In this document: positions 43,087-51,335 of the stretch, one piece after another | How the letters are laid out: each line of letters begins with the position of its first letter | Numbering within the stretch: position 1 is the first letter of the stretch | From: Pseudomonas pisciculturae | Lineage (GTDB): Bacteria; Pseudomonadota; Gammaproteobacteria; Pseudomonadales; Pseudomonadaceae | Reading direction: 5' to 3' | Assembly (NCBI RefSeq): GCF_015461805.1 | Contig: NZ_JACVZE010000006.1 | Location: 124,001 to 188,000, forward strand | Length of the DNA stretch: 64,000 nucleotides | The notes under the pieces: generated by a model | Databases searched by the model: none | Told to the model about the DNA's origin: nothing | What the model saw: the letters and a program-made list of their open reading frames with translations, nothing else | Position numbers and translations under genes: made by a program

Positions 43087-44280
43087 TTAGGGTGCGCTTA
43101 TTTGAACTGGGACCAATTTGGGACCAATCTGGAGCTTTTGCATTTCGCTCCAGTCCGAGCTTGAGTTGATCCAACGCGCATAAGTCGAGAGCAGCATCTG
43201 CACACTATGGCCGAGCTGCTGGGAGATGAAGGCGGGGTTCATGCCAGACATAATGCATATTGTCGCATAGGTGTGACGACAGTTGTATGGCGGGCGACGA
43301 CGGATATTCAGTGCCTTTAGTGTCGGAATCCATTGCTTGTGCAGGTCGGACGTCTGCCGGACGTATTCTGCGTTCTTCGACGGCGGGAAGATGAACGGGG
43401 TTTCCAGCACTTTTCCCTTGCCCTTTTTCCGACGCTCTGCGTATTCCTTGGCGAAATCCAAGGCATGCAGGGCGCGGTCATTCAACAAAACAAATCGGTC
43501 ACCACCCGTTTTTGTGCGCTCCACCACTTCCCCTAGTGCGACACCACGACACACGTGGGCCGTCTTCTTCTGCTCATCTACCTCATCCCAGCGCATCGCA
43601 AGGGCTTCGGAGAGACGCATTCCTGTAAAAAACACAAACTCAAAAAATGCCGCATAGATCGTGCTGGGCCAGTGTTCGTGCTCGTACATCTTGGTGATGA
43701 TCTGGTTCGCCTCGTCTAGGGTGAACGGGTCGATCTCCTTTTTGCTGCGCTTGGGCAGCTCCAGAATAGCCGCCGGGTTCTTCGGGATCAGCTCTTCGTT
43801 GACCGCCGAATTCAGGATGGTCGACAGTTTCGAGATCGCGTTGCGTTTCACCCCGGGCGACTTCCACTCACTGGCGGCCATGACCCGGCGCAGCAGGGTG
43901 GTAGTGATCAGATCGATCCGCACTAGGGCCAGGCCAGGCATCCAGTAGCGGTTCAGCGCGCCCTTGTAGTTCCCCTTCGTGCCAGCGACCACCTCCCGAC
44001 TATCCAGCCAGAGCTGGGCGTACTCGCCGAAGTTGATTTTGCCCCCGGATACGTTGCTGGAACTGGGGAACAGCTCGGCGTACTTGTCGTCGTCGAGCAA
44101 CCCCAGCTTGATCAGGCCTTTTACTTGATCAACAACCTGTGAGGCAGACTTGATTCCTTTCTGTGTCGCTGGATAGGGGAGCGTTTCACTGCGCCGGCTG
44201 CCGTTCCACATAAAGCGGATGCGGATCGATCCGTGGTGGAGGTCCATTCCTGCGGGCAAACCCATTGGCTTTCGAGCCAT
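43087..44280 (-). CDS. int: Prophage tyrosine recombinase (integrase)
   Basis: 397 residues. SAM-like core-binding domain about 75-170, then the catalytic domain with Arg in FFTGMRLSEALAMRW (about 214), Lys in ERTKTGGDR, His-x-x-Arg in YNCRHTYATICI (about 337), GH in QLGHSVQML and Tyr in LSTYARWIN. AGGAG lies nine bases before ATG 44280. Placed at the prophage end, reading toward ybiT. The final codons contain an 11-base direct repeat. Confidence 0.95.
   Translation of the reverse strand: MARKPMGLPAGMDLHHGSIRIRFMWNGSRRSETLPYPATQKGIKSASQVVDQVKGLIKLGLLDDDKYAELFPSSSNVSGGKINFGEYAQLWLDSREVVAGTKGNYKGALNRYWMPGLALVRIDLITTTLLRRVMAASEWKSPGVKRNAISKLSTILNSAVNEELIPKNPAAILELPKRSKKEIDPFTLDEANQIITKMYEHEHWPSTIYAAFFEFVFFTGMRLSEALAMRWDEVDEQKKTAHVCRGVALGEVVERTKTGGDRFVLLNDRALHALDFAKEYAERRKKGKGKVLETPFIFPPSKNAEYVRQTSDLHKQWIPTLKALNIRRRPPYNCRHTYATICIMSGMNPAFISQQLGHSVQMLLSTYARWINSSSDWSEMQKLQIGPKLVPVQISAP
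43108..43129. repeat. Tandem 11-base repeat at integrase 3' end
   Basis: TGGGACCAATT and TGGGACCAATC are adjacent (43108-43118 and 43119-43129), inside the last codons of the integrase gene and next to the presumed att site. Possible arm-type integrase binding sites. Confidence 0.5.
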
Positions 44281-44465
44281 TCGTAGTATCTCCTGATGCT
44301 GTAGATAATCCTGCCGCAATGAGTGTTCCAGACACCTTCGGGTATCTGCTTTCTGGCGCGCTTGGAGCGCAGGGCGGCGAGAGTGGTACCGAGGATTTGG
44401 GCCATCTGCGCCTCGGAGACTTTGTCGCCGGTGACGCCGTCTTTGAATTGTTCGGCTGCTGACAT
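44121..44465 (-). CDS. Excisionase-like phage protein
   Basis: 114 residues. VSEAQMAQILGTTLAALRSKRARKQIPEGVW looks like a MerR/Xis winged helix (key MAQILGTTLAALRSKRAR), and GRIIYSIRRYYEWLESQW is typical of phage excisionases. The last 160 bases overlap the start of int in another frame, an arrangement common for xis-int. The frame is open far upstream, but ATG 44465 fits the family start. Confidence 0.72.
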   Translation of the reverse strand: MSAAEQFKDGVTGDKVSEAQMAQILGTTLAALRSKRARKQIPEGVWNTHCGRIIYSIRRYYEWLESQWVCPQEWTSTTDRSASALCGTAAGAVKRSPIQRHRKESSLPHRLLIK

Positions 44466-44731
44466 GGGGTGTCCTAGCCGCACGGGGCGGCAGAAGGTGG
44501 CCTGCCGCTCACCGGCAGGCACATATGGTTTAATAGGATAAGATCTTGAATCGAATCGAAAGACTGATAAGTCGATCATGCTGCCAATGTCTAAGTGGGG
44601 CTGGCGCTTACGGTGTGCAGTTTTGCCTTCGGAAATACCGGTCTGCGTGAGAGTGGATGTTGGCTTATCTAGCACCGGGTTGATCCAGATGATGCTTAGT
44701 GTAGAAAGTTGGCTGTGTCGCAAGGAAATGT

Positions 44732-45286
44732 ATGAAATCAATTACAGCAATTATCGAATGGTACGGTCCATACGATTTCGCTGGCGCCAAAGAGGCAATG
44801 GCTAATGATTACGGCGACGGTTTATATATGTTCGTCGGGAAGCTCTCTGGAGAGTCAAGGTCCAAATTGCAATATATTGGGATCGCCAAGAATCTTCGAT
44901 CAAGACTCAATGCGCGCCACCCCGTGCTCTCTAAATTTTTGGCTGAACACCCTAGTTATAAAGGGCTATGGCTTGGAGAGGTGGTTTCTCCTCGAACACC
45001 AGGAAAGAAGCTAAAAGCCACCGATCAGATGCTCGACTTGGCGGAGTGGGCGCACGCTTTTTTTTTACAGTTACCTTTGAATACTCAGAAGAGGAAATCT
45101 CCGCCAGAAAGACCTATTGTTGTATACAATCGTTGGTGGAGAATAGATTATGAAACTCCTCACGCTATGCGTCCGAACGGAGCATGGCCTGATTTGATTG
45201 ACTGGGCTGGTGAGAGTTACCCGGCCAAGCTTGCGTGGTTTGGCGGGAAGTTTATAAATAAATATGCTGACGAGTTTAGATCTTAG
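44732..45286 (+). CDS. GIY-YIG-like nuclease-fold protein, AT-rich cargo
   Basis: 184 residues. GDGLYMFVGKL (about 27-37) and KLQYIGIAKNLRSRLNARH (about 46-63) match the GIY and YIG halves of the GIY-YIG nuclease fold, with the Arg of the R-x-x-x-R segment; the catalytic Glu is not certain. The last 100 residues are unlike known UvrC or homing enzymes. Codon use is AT-rich and strand is opposite to the phage operon. Could be a cargo or defence gene; function unknown. Confidence 0.65.
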   Translation: MKSITAIIEWYGPYDFAGAKEAMANDYGDGLYMFVGKLSGESRSKLQYIGIAKNLRSRLNARHPVLSKFLAEHPSYKGLWLGEVVSPRTPGKKLKATDQMLDLAEWAHAFFLQLPLNTQKRKSPPERPIVVYNRWWRIDYETPHAMRPNGAWPDLIDWAGESYPAKLAWFGGKFINKYADEFRS

Positions 45287-45615
45287 CTTATCGCTTAGTC
45301 GTTATAGCGGCTGGCTTTGCTTAGGTAGGGCTAAATTTGAAATCGATCCTGGACCAGATCGAAAGCTGTGCTAGAAATGACACGTCGCGCATGCATTTCA
45401 GAAATTTGCTGTTGAGGTGTAATGCCGGCTGGCGCTCTATCAAGCCATTGGAGCGCGCCCTTCATGCTGTGGGCAGTGATTTAGTGGACCGTAGTAGTTA
45501 GCTGCGAGTTAAACAACTCCCTTCCTCTGGGCTAGTAACTCAACGCCTTGGTCCATTGGTCACATCCACGCCAAGCCCTTTCAGATCGCCGCGCTCGAGA
45601 TCCAAAAGGCGGCGA
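45287..45615. other. Gene-free gap after the GIY-YIG-like gene
   Basis: 329 bases, AT-richer at the left. I see no open frame with a ribosome site, no clear hairpin with a T-run and no repeat. Probably the 3' flank of the inserted gene. Confidence 0.5.
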
Positions 45616-46185
45616 TCATGGTGTCACCCGCTGGCCGAGCATCACGTCGGCGACAATTTCCCAGAGTTGGGCCGGTGACCACTGATAACGGTCGAAGTCG
45701 GTGTCGGGCTGTATGCCGTAGACGCAGGTTGAGTGGGCGCCGGCGGGATACTCGCCGCGCTTCGCCATGATCGTGGCGACTCGGCCATCACCACCGGGCT
45801 CAGTGCGGTGGTAGTGGTAAGCCCGAGCGTTGTAGTCGTTGCCGGCTTCCACGGTAATCGTTCCATCCGGTATCAGGTGCGCGCGGCCGTCTGGCGTCCA
45901 CGGCCTGCCGCCACCTAGTGTGCGGGCGCCCTCGTGTAGATACAGCACGAAGCCGCCTTCGTCGTTGCGCTCCAGCTCAAAGCAGTGATTGATCTGCTTC
46001 CCGACGATCACTCGGGAGGTGAAATTGAAACGGTGGTCATGGATCGCGGAGTACTTGAAGCATGCGCGGCGGGGCAACTCAGGGTGCCAGACGTGGAGGC
46101 GCTGGCCGCCTTCCAGCTGAACCTGCACAAAGCCCAGGCCGTGCAGGGTGATCTTGTCGGTCATTACGTCGTCGATGATGCTCAC
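45616..46185 (-). CDS. Phage early-operon protein of unknown function
   Basis: 189 residues, unrecognised. It contains several histidines in short strands (HVWHPELP, HDHRFNF, AYHYHRTEPGG) that suggest a cupin-like metal-binding barrel, an inference only. The GTG start at 46185 overlaps the upstream stop as GTGA and has GGAGG seven bases before it. Confidence 0.65.
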   Translation of the reverse strand: MSIIDDVMTDKITLHGLGFVQVQLEGGQRLHVWHPELPRRACFKYSAIHDHRFNFTSRVIVGKQINHCFELERNDEGGFVLYLHEGARTLGGGRPWTPDGRAHLIPDGTITVEAGNDYNARAYHYHRTEPGGDGRVATIMAKRGEYPAGAHSTCVYGIQPDTDFDRYQWSPAQLWEIVADVMLGQRVTP

Positions 46186-46511
46186 GCTGTCACCTCCCGG
46201 CGTGCCCACCAGCAGACGGGACCGTCGTCGGTTTCGTGAATCGCCAGGCAGAACCATCCCTCACCATCAGGGCGATCCGGCTCCCAGTAACTGCAGTCCG
46301 GGTCGCCTGCTTCGAAATAGCGCTCAGATACAGCTTCGTCGCTGTGGTATTCGAGCTGCGCCATCGTCACCTGCAAGCGCTGTTCAGCGACCCAAGCCTT
46401 GCACTTATCACCATCGCCCTCATCAAAGTCGGGCATATCCGGGTGAGCAAACATGCCATTTTCGTCGCGCACGACCGGGGCTGGCTGGATCAATTTGATT
46501 TCTTCAGGCAT
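46182..46511 (-). CDS. Small acidic phage protein of unknown function
   Basis: 109 residues, acidic (many Asp and Glu), with a Trp-rich C-terminus (YWEPDRPDGEGWF ... VCWWARREV). Not recognised. AAGGAC lies eight bases before the ATG. Coupled to the next gene by a four-base overlap. Confidence 0.65.
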   Translation of the reverse strand: MPEEIKLIQPAPVVRDENGMFAHPDMPDFDEGDGDKCKAWVAEQRLQVTMAQLEYHSDEAVSERYFEAGDPDCSYWEPDRPDGEGWFCLAIHETDDGPVCWWARREVTA

Positions 46512-46628
46512 GACTTCGTCCTTGCCGCTATTGCGGCTGACTTTGGAGGAATAGGGGATGCTGGCCGTAGACCCAGCAATCGGAAATGGTCAAGCTCAAC
46601 GCCTTAACTAGACAAGGAATAGCTATAG

Positions 46629-47240
46629 GTGAAGAAGATAGAAAACGCAGCGGCAATGAAGCTCGCAAGTGCTTGGGTTATATGGGTGTTTATCGCTATC
46701 GGCTCTCTCGGCTGGGCGCTTTTCGTTGTATTAGAATTTTTCGATGCGAAGACAGATGCTGCCGCTTGGGTTCAGGCGATAGGTTCCGTAGCTGCAATCA
46801 TTGCCGCTGTGATCATTTCATCTGCCGATAGGCGATTTAATAAAGAGCGCGTCAGGGCCAGAGAGCTCGTTGTGATTAGGGCTGTTGAGGAAATTTGCCT
46901 CGAGGCACGTCATGCAGTTGCCTGCCTCAATGGGGGGCTCCGCAATTTCTATCGTCCTGTTACTCCAGATGCTCCGACAGATGTACGCGAGTGCCTAGAC
47001 TATGTTGAGGAAATGCATCGGGACCTAGTCGCGATTGATTTAATGTCGATGCCCAACACGGACATGGTTGAGAGCGTTATTCAAATAAGATCACTTACAA
47101 AGCTTGCCCGAGATAGAGCTCTCACCGGCTACGATCCTGAAATAGCTATCAACGTTCGTGAATTCAGCCCGCTTGAGAATCTTCTGGTCATGATGGACAC
47201 GCAGTTGCTTCTTGTCAGACACAGTGCGCAGCAGGTTTAG
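46629..47240 (+). CDS. Two-helix membrane protein, AT-rich cargo
   Basis: 203 residues starting at GTG. Two N-terminal membrane helices (about 14-37 and 46-65: WVIWVFIAIGSLGWALF, VQAIGSVAAIIAAVII) followed by a soluble helical domain of about 135 residues. Unrecognised. AT-rich, plus strand, opposite the surrounding operon, and its 3' end overlaps the broken DUF4406 gene. Membrane tether plus cytosolic domain is seen in some exclusion proteins, but no function is shown. Confidence 0.6.
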   Translation: MKKIENAAAMKLASAWVIWVFIAIGSLGWALFVVLEFFDAKTDAAAWVQAIGSVAAIIAAVIISSADRRFNKERVRARELVVIRAVEEICLEARHAVACLNGGLRNFYRPVTPDAPTDVRECLDYVEEMHRDLVAIDLMSMPNTDMVESVIQIRSLTKLARDRALTGYDPEIAINVREFSPLENLLVMMDTQLLLVRHSAQQV

Positions 47241-47533
47241 TTACCAGATCATGGGCCTTAACAACCGTCATGCCGAGGCGTTCGGCTATCAGCACTTCCA
47301 GGCGGGCACCCTTTGAATGCTCCCAGCCGGGCAGGGTGGCCACGGTGTCGCAGTCCATCAGGGCGACAATGTCGCGGCGCATGCAGTCGGTCCAAGTCCC
47401 GCCGTCGGGGTTGATCTCGGGGGTTGGTGACGGTGTTGCCGCTGGCGCGCAAGCTGGTGGTCATTGCGTGGAAGGCGGCGAAGTTGAGGCCGGGCAGGCC
47501 GGGCATGGGGCCGCTCCGGTAGATGCGCTTCAT
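47215..47533 (-). pseudogene. DUF4406 family gene with one-base frameshift
   Basis: Reads MKRIYRSGPMPGLPGLNFAAF in one frame, then, after a run of five C (minus strand, 47419-47423), the family continues only in the next frame: INPDGGTWTDCMRRDIVALM and TLPGWEHSKGARLE. Removing one C yields a full 105-residue DUF4406 (nucleoside 2-deoxyribosyltransferase-like) protein. The annotated frame would end in an unrelated 91-residue product. Either a true mutation or a homopolymer sequencing error. Confidence 0.8.
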
Positions 47534-47961
47534 GCGGCCTCCGCGACTGGCTGGCGAAACACTGGAAGTCCGCCGGCCTGCTCGCGCACTGCTTTCATGC
47601 CTTCCGCGTCGTAACCCCAGATGTTGCTGTCATCGAATCGCTCAGGCCCGAGGTAACCAGGGTGCATTGGCTCTCCGGTGCGGATGTAATCCCGGAACCC
47701 TTCGACGAGCGACCGAAGCGTGCCGCCATGGCTGAAGCCGCGCCACCGGCCGCCCCAAGTTGTTTTGTGCGTGAAGATCCGCCGCGCACTGTAGTCGTCG
47801 ATGAACCAGACCTTGCCGCGCTGATCCACTTCCATGCTGGCGTAGCGATCAGCGACCTGGTCGAAGAAGAAGCGCCGGCCGTGGGTGCCGATGATCCGGA
47901 TCACCTGATTGACCTGGTCGGCTCGTTGCTGCTTCAAGGTGAGTTTGTTTTCTGTAGGCAT
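47530..47961 (-). CDS. Phage early-operon protein of unknown function
   Basis: 143 residues, unrecognised. Basic N-terminus (TLKQQRADQVNQVIRIIG) and aromatic middle (GRRFFFDQVADRYA, KVWFIDDYSARRIF). AAGGAC lies seven bases before ATG 47961. Overlaps the DUF4406 start by four bases. Confidence 0.65.
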   Translation of the reverse strand: MPTENKLTLKQQRADQVNQVIRIIGTHGRRFFFDQVADRYASMEVDQRGKVWFIDDYSARRIFTHKTTWGGRWRGFSHGGTLRSLVEGFRDYIRTGEPMHPGYLGPERFDDSNIWGYDAEGMKAVREQAGGLPVFRQPVAEAA

Positions 47962-48003
47962 GGGGAGTCCTTGCCGGGCCATGCCCGGGCGGTGGGGGGG
48001 ATT

Positions 48004-48929
48004 TCAGAGTTGTTGCAGAAGGCGCCGGCCGATCCAGCGAACCACGGTGACGGCCTTGCTATTGCCAATCGCCTTGTAGCGGGGACCGTCCGGGCATTCG
48101 CTGGCAGGCTTGCCGCGCCAGGGGATTAGGGTGTAATCGTCGGGAAAGCCTTGGCAGCGCTCCCACTCGATCACACTGGTTCGTCGGACGCCCCCGGGCT
48201 CCAGCACATATGCCTCTCGGTCATCGAGAGAGCCCCCCCCTTGTGCCGTGAGAGTAGGGTGAAGTGCAAACTCCGACGACCGTCCCGGCGAGTGCCTTCG
48301 CGCTCAAAAAGTACCTCGGCGGGATCGAACCCATCTCGAGCACTTGCGACAACGAACACACGACGGCGTCGTTGGGCCAGGCCGAAATATTGGGCGTCCA
48401 AGACCCGCCACGCGATTGCTCTTTTGGGTCCATACACACAACCAGCGTTCTGCCATTTTTTCCCTGGAGGCTGCAGCTCGCAGTCTTCCCCAGCAAGCGC
48501 GCCAAGAAAGCATCCGAAGGCGTTCCCTTTGTCGCTGAGGACGCCTGGGACGTTCTCCCAGACGATGACGCTGGCGGGCTTTCGCTGGCCGGCGCGAACA
48601 TAGTCAACTGCATCTGCAAGCTCCACGTATTTGATGGTGAGTGCGCCGCGAGGGTCGGTGAGGCCTTCGCGCATACCGGCCACGCTGAATGCCTGGCACG
48701 GCGTGCCGCCGACCAGCACGTCCGGCGCCGGGATCTTGCTGGCCAGCACCAGGGCTGCCAGCTTGGTCATGTCGCCGTGGTTCGGCACGTCGGGGTAGTG
48801 GTGGGCCAGGACCGCCGAGGGGAACGGCTCGATCTCGGCGAACCAGGCAGCGCGCATGCCCAGCGGATGCCAGGCCTGGGTCGCGGCTTCGATGCCGCTG
48901 CACACAGAGCCGTAGGTGATATCGGGCAT
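48004..48929 (-). pseudogene. Phage DNA (cytosine-5) methyltransferase with poly-G frameshift
   Basis: Motif I (YGSVCSGIEAATQA), motif IV GGTPCQAFSVAG with catalytic Cys, motif VI VIVWENVPGVLS and motif VIII QRRRRVFVVAS are in one frame, starting at ATG 48929. At a run of eight G (minus strand, 48233-48240) the frame shifts; motifs IX-X (ERCQGFPDDYT, PRYKAIGNSKAV) continue in another frame. With nine G the two parts join to a 308-residue enzyme. Without motif X the current product should be inactive. Phase variation, decay or sequencing error are all possible. Confidence 0.85.
48221..48619 (-). CDS. Overlapping ORF nested in the methyltransferase gene
   Basis: 132 residues in a different frame on the same strand as the methyltransferase. 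GGAG lies seven bases before ATG 48619. Ser-rich N-terminus; the segment CSLSQVLEMGSIPPRYFLSAKALAG resembles, from memory, a phage protein family ending in LETGxxPxRYxLSxxACAGILRRA that is annotated near such methyltransferases. Here the last 20 residues depart from that pattern. Function unknown; may be a real overprinted gene or a by-product of codon bias. Confidence 0.45.
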   Translation of the reverse strand: MQMQLTMFAPASESPPASSSGRTSQASSATKGTPSDAFLARLLGKTASCSLQGKNGRTLVVCMDPKEQSRGGSWTPNISAWPNDAVVCSLSQVLEMGSIPPRYFLSAKALAGTVVGVCTSPYSHGTRGGLSR

Positions 48930-49006
48930 AGGGGGTCCTCGCCGGCTGGCGTGATTCGTTGATATGGGGTATTTGTTGGGCGAACGAGCACGAACAGGAC
49001 AAGGAT

Positions 49007-49300
49007 ATGGAGCAGTGGAACTGGTGGTTGTTAACGGCGCTGTTCGCCTTGCAGGCGCTCTACGATTCGTTCTACCGACTCCCGCAATTCCGTCAGAAGC
49101 TTCACGATTTAACCGAAGATCGTGATCGGCATAGACAGGATCTTGCAGAGCTGCAGCTTCAATTTGACCGGCTCGACGATGAGCACCTCGAAACATTAGA
49201 GCAGCTGTATCGAATCAAGGATCCCGAGTACTACGCTGCACTGGATGCCGGGGATGCTCAGGCGCTTTACGAAATCGACAAGAAGCGCGGATTGGTCTAG
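49007..49300 (+). CDS. Small membrane-anchored coiled-coil protein
   Basis: 97 residues. One N-terminal helix (WNWWLLTALFALQALYDSFY) then a charged coiled coil about 30-75 (QKLHDLTEDRDRHRQDLAEL). AGGA lies seven bases before ATG 49007. Layout is reminiscent of Rz-type spanins or exclusion proteins, but no Rz1 partner is present; unassigned. Confidence 0.55.
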   Translation: MEQWNWWLLTALFALQALYDSFYRLPQFRQKLHDLTEDRDRHRQDLAELQLQFDRLDDEHLETLEQLYRIKDPEYYAALDAGDAQALYEIDKKRGLV

Positions 49301-49304
49301 CTGC

Positions 49305-50312
49305 TCAGCCGGCGGCGCGCTTGAGCTGTTCAGTCAGCTGAGTGGGCAGGCCGCGCAGCGTCAGAGTGCCGCCTTTCTCGTCGAACTCAATCTTGTCGCC
49401 CAGCAGGTGCGCCTCGAAGCTGATCGACATCCCCTCAGCCCGGCCTGTGAAGCGCCGGAATTTGTTGAGCGTCTTCTTGTCCGGGGGCAGGGTCTCGGAA
49501 AGCCCGTAATCTTTCGCCTTGATGAAGTCGTAGAAGTTCTTTGGCCGGTCTTCGTCGATCAGGCCAGACAGCTCGTCGAGGGTGATTGGCTCGCCCATTT
49601 TGGCCTGGGCCATTGAGTAGCTGACCAGGGTGTGCGTCTTCTCCCGGGCTGACTCTTCTGGCAGATCCTCGCTTTCAACAAAGTCACTGAATGCCTTGAG
49701 CAACGTCCGGGTTTCGCTTGGGCCGTCGATCCCTTCCTGGCAGCCGATGAAGTCGCGGAAGTAATCGTTTAGCTTCCGGCCCTGCTTGCCCTTCAGGTAG
49801 GAGATGTACTGCTTCGACTGGCGGTTGGTCTGCCATTCGCTGATGTTGATGCGCGCAGCCAGGCGGATGTGATCCAGGTCCAGGCGCTTAACTGTCATCA
49901 GGGCCAGTTCTTCGGTCATCGTGACCGCTTCGGTTTCTTGCACCAGGGCGATCACTAGGTAATCGGTCATGCCTTGCTGGTAATGGCAGAAGAGGGCGTG
50001 CCCACCGGTGGTGAGGTTCGACTCTTCCATCAGCTTGGTCAGGTGCTCGACGGCGGTGGTGCTGAAGTCTAGGAAGTCTGTTACGCCGGCCAGGTACTTG
50101 CCGAGCCAGCCGCTCAATGGGTAAGCGCCTGATTCTTGATGGAAGAACCCCCAGCCCTTACCGGCAGTGGCGTTGTAGCTTTCGTTGAGCTGGCTCATCA
50201 GGTCGTCGCGGGCCTGGCTTTCGACCTGCTCGGACGCGCCCAGGAACAGGACAGCTGGGCTGCCGTCGGGCTTCTTGTCAATCTTGTGGATGACGCTGTG
50301 GCGAATGGGCAT
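49305..50312 (-). CDS. Nucleoid-associated protein, YejK/NdpA family
   Basis: 335 residues, matching the length and pattern of YejK: N-terminal MPIRHSVIHKIDKKPDG, FLDFSTTAVEHLTKLMEESN, GHALFCHYQQGMTDYLVIALV and a C-terminal RAEGMSISFEAHLLG (short pieces). YejK binds DNA and associates with the nucleoid. Host copies exist in the core genome; this one is inside the phage early operon. Confidence 0.85.
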   Translation of the reverse strand: MPIRHSVIHKIDKKPDGSPAVLFLGASEQVESQARDDLMSQLNESYNATAGKGWGFFHQESGAYPLSGWLGKYLAGVTDFLDFSTTAVEHLTKLMEESNLTTGGHALFCHYQQGMTDYLVIALVQETEAVTMTEELALMTVKRLDLDHIRLAARINISEWQTNRQSKQYISYLKGKQGRKLNDYFRDFIGCQEGIDGPSETRTLLKAFSDFVESEDLPEESAREKTHTLVSYSMAQAKMGEPITLDELSGLIDEDRPKNFYDFIKAKDYGLSETLPPDKKTLNKFRRFTGRAEGMSISFEAHLLGDKIEFDEKGGTLTLRGLPTQLTEQLKRAAG

Positions 50313-50415
50313 TTCGTTTACCTCAGATAAGCGCCATCCTCCGTATCCGGTGGTGGCAATTTGGTTTGGAATGGAGTATTACGAGGGAACTGCCAAGAGG
50401 AAAAAAGGAGTTCCC

Positions 50416-51300
50416 GTGGGGCTATACAAATACGTAAGCTCAAGCGTGGCTAAGAAAATACTTGCAGGGACTATTCGTTTCACGCAGCCGAGCGCATTTA
50501 ATGACCCTTTTGAGCTACTTCCTCAATTTATAACCGAAGAGGATCTAGTCGCAGATAGACAAGAGTTCAATTTTTGCGTCCTTACTCCGCGACGTAAGGG
50601 CCTCGACAGGAGCCATATTCGCGTAGCGCCCGGCTTGCGAAGCGATATCAACGCGAGAAAAATTGTAGGGGATTTAAACGCCGCCATTGGAATTCTATGC
50701 TTGAGTCGTAATGCAGATAGCCTGCTGATGTGGGGGCTATATGCGGATGATTACTCTGGTGCATTGATCGAGTTCGACGAGACCCACGATTTTTTTACCG
50801 GAATGCATCCGGTGAAGTATAAAAAACGCCGGCCAGTATTTGACTTAAGAGACTTTCATGGGAAAGTTGTTCCAATTTCTGATCTATTCGTGAAGCCAAG
50901 CGTGTGGGCGCATGAAAGAGAAGTTCGTATTGTCCGTTCAACTAGAGACTTGAAAGACACGGGCGCTGCAATCAAAAATTATCCATTGCTCACAATGGAT
51001 ATTCCTAGAGATTGCATAAAATCAGTTTTTTTGGGCGATAGAATGAAGCTTGAAGATCAAGTAGAAATATGGTCCTTGATAAAAGATACGAATATTTCAC
51101 TTAGCCTGGCAGCAGTGGATAACTGGGGCTATGCGTTCAGATACGATCCTATAAAGTTCTCTGGACCTTTGATTGGGTCGCCTATGATAAGTCCTAGAAC
51201 AGCTCATATTTTCAAGGATCTGCCGGGCGAATTTCAGGAGGTAGCCCGCTGGATGATCGAACAGCACCCCTCATCAGCATTTGTAAATCAGAAGTGCTAA
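50416..51300 (+). CDS. DUF2971 family protein, AT-rich cargo
   Basis: 294 residues. The typical DUF2971 start is VGLYKYVSSSVAKKIL ... TIRFTQPSAFNDPFEL, followed by CLSRNADSLLMWGLYADDYSGALIEFD (key SLLMWGLYAD). GTG 50416 is chosen because AAGGAG lies five bases before it; an ATG 45 bases upstream has no good site. DUF2971 proteins often occur in mobile DNA; activity unknown. AT-rich and opposite to the phage operon. Followed at 36 bases by a small gene that may share its transcript. Confidence 0.78.
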   Translation: MGLYKYVSSSVAKKILAGTIRFTQPSAFNDPFELLPQFITEEDLVADRQEFNFCVLTPRRKGLDRSHIRVAPGLRSDINARKIVGDLNAAIGILCLSRNADSLLMWGLYADDYSGALIEFDETHDFFTGMHPVKYKKRRPVFDLRDFHGKVVPISDLFVKPSVWAHEREVRIVRSTRDLKDTGAAIKNYPLLTMDIPRDCIKSVFLGDRMKLEDQVEIWSLIKDTNISLSLAAVDNWGYAFRYDPIKFSGPLIGSPMISPRTAHIFKDLPGEFQEVARWMIEQHPSSAFVNQKC

Positions 51301-51335
51301 AAAACGGCATAGAGCTGCATCAAGGAAAATTTCAG

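Noticed and set aside
41357..43090. 577-codon plus-strand open frame across ybiT
   Set aside because: Antisense to the ABC-F ATPase with no recognisable motif.
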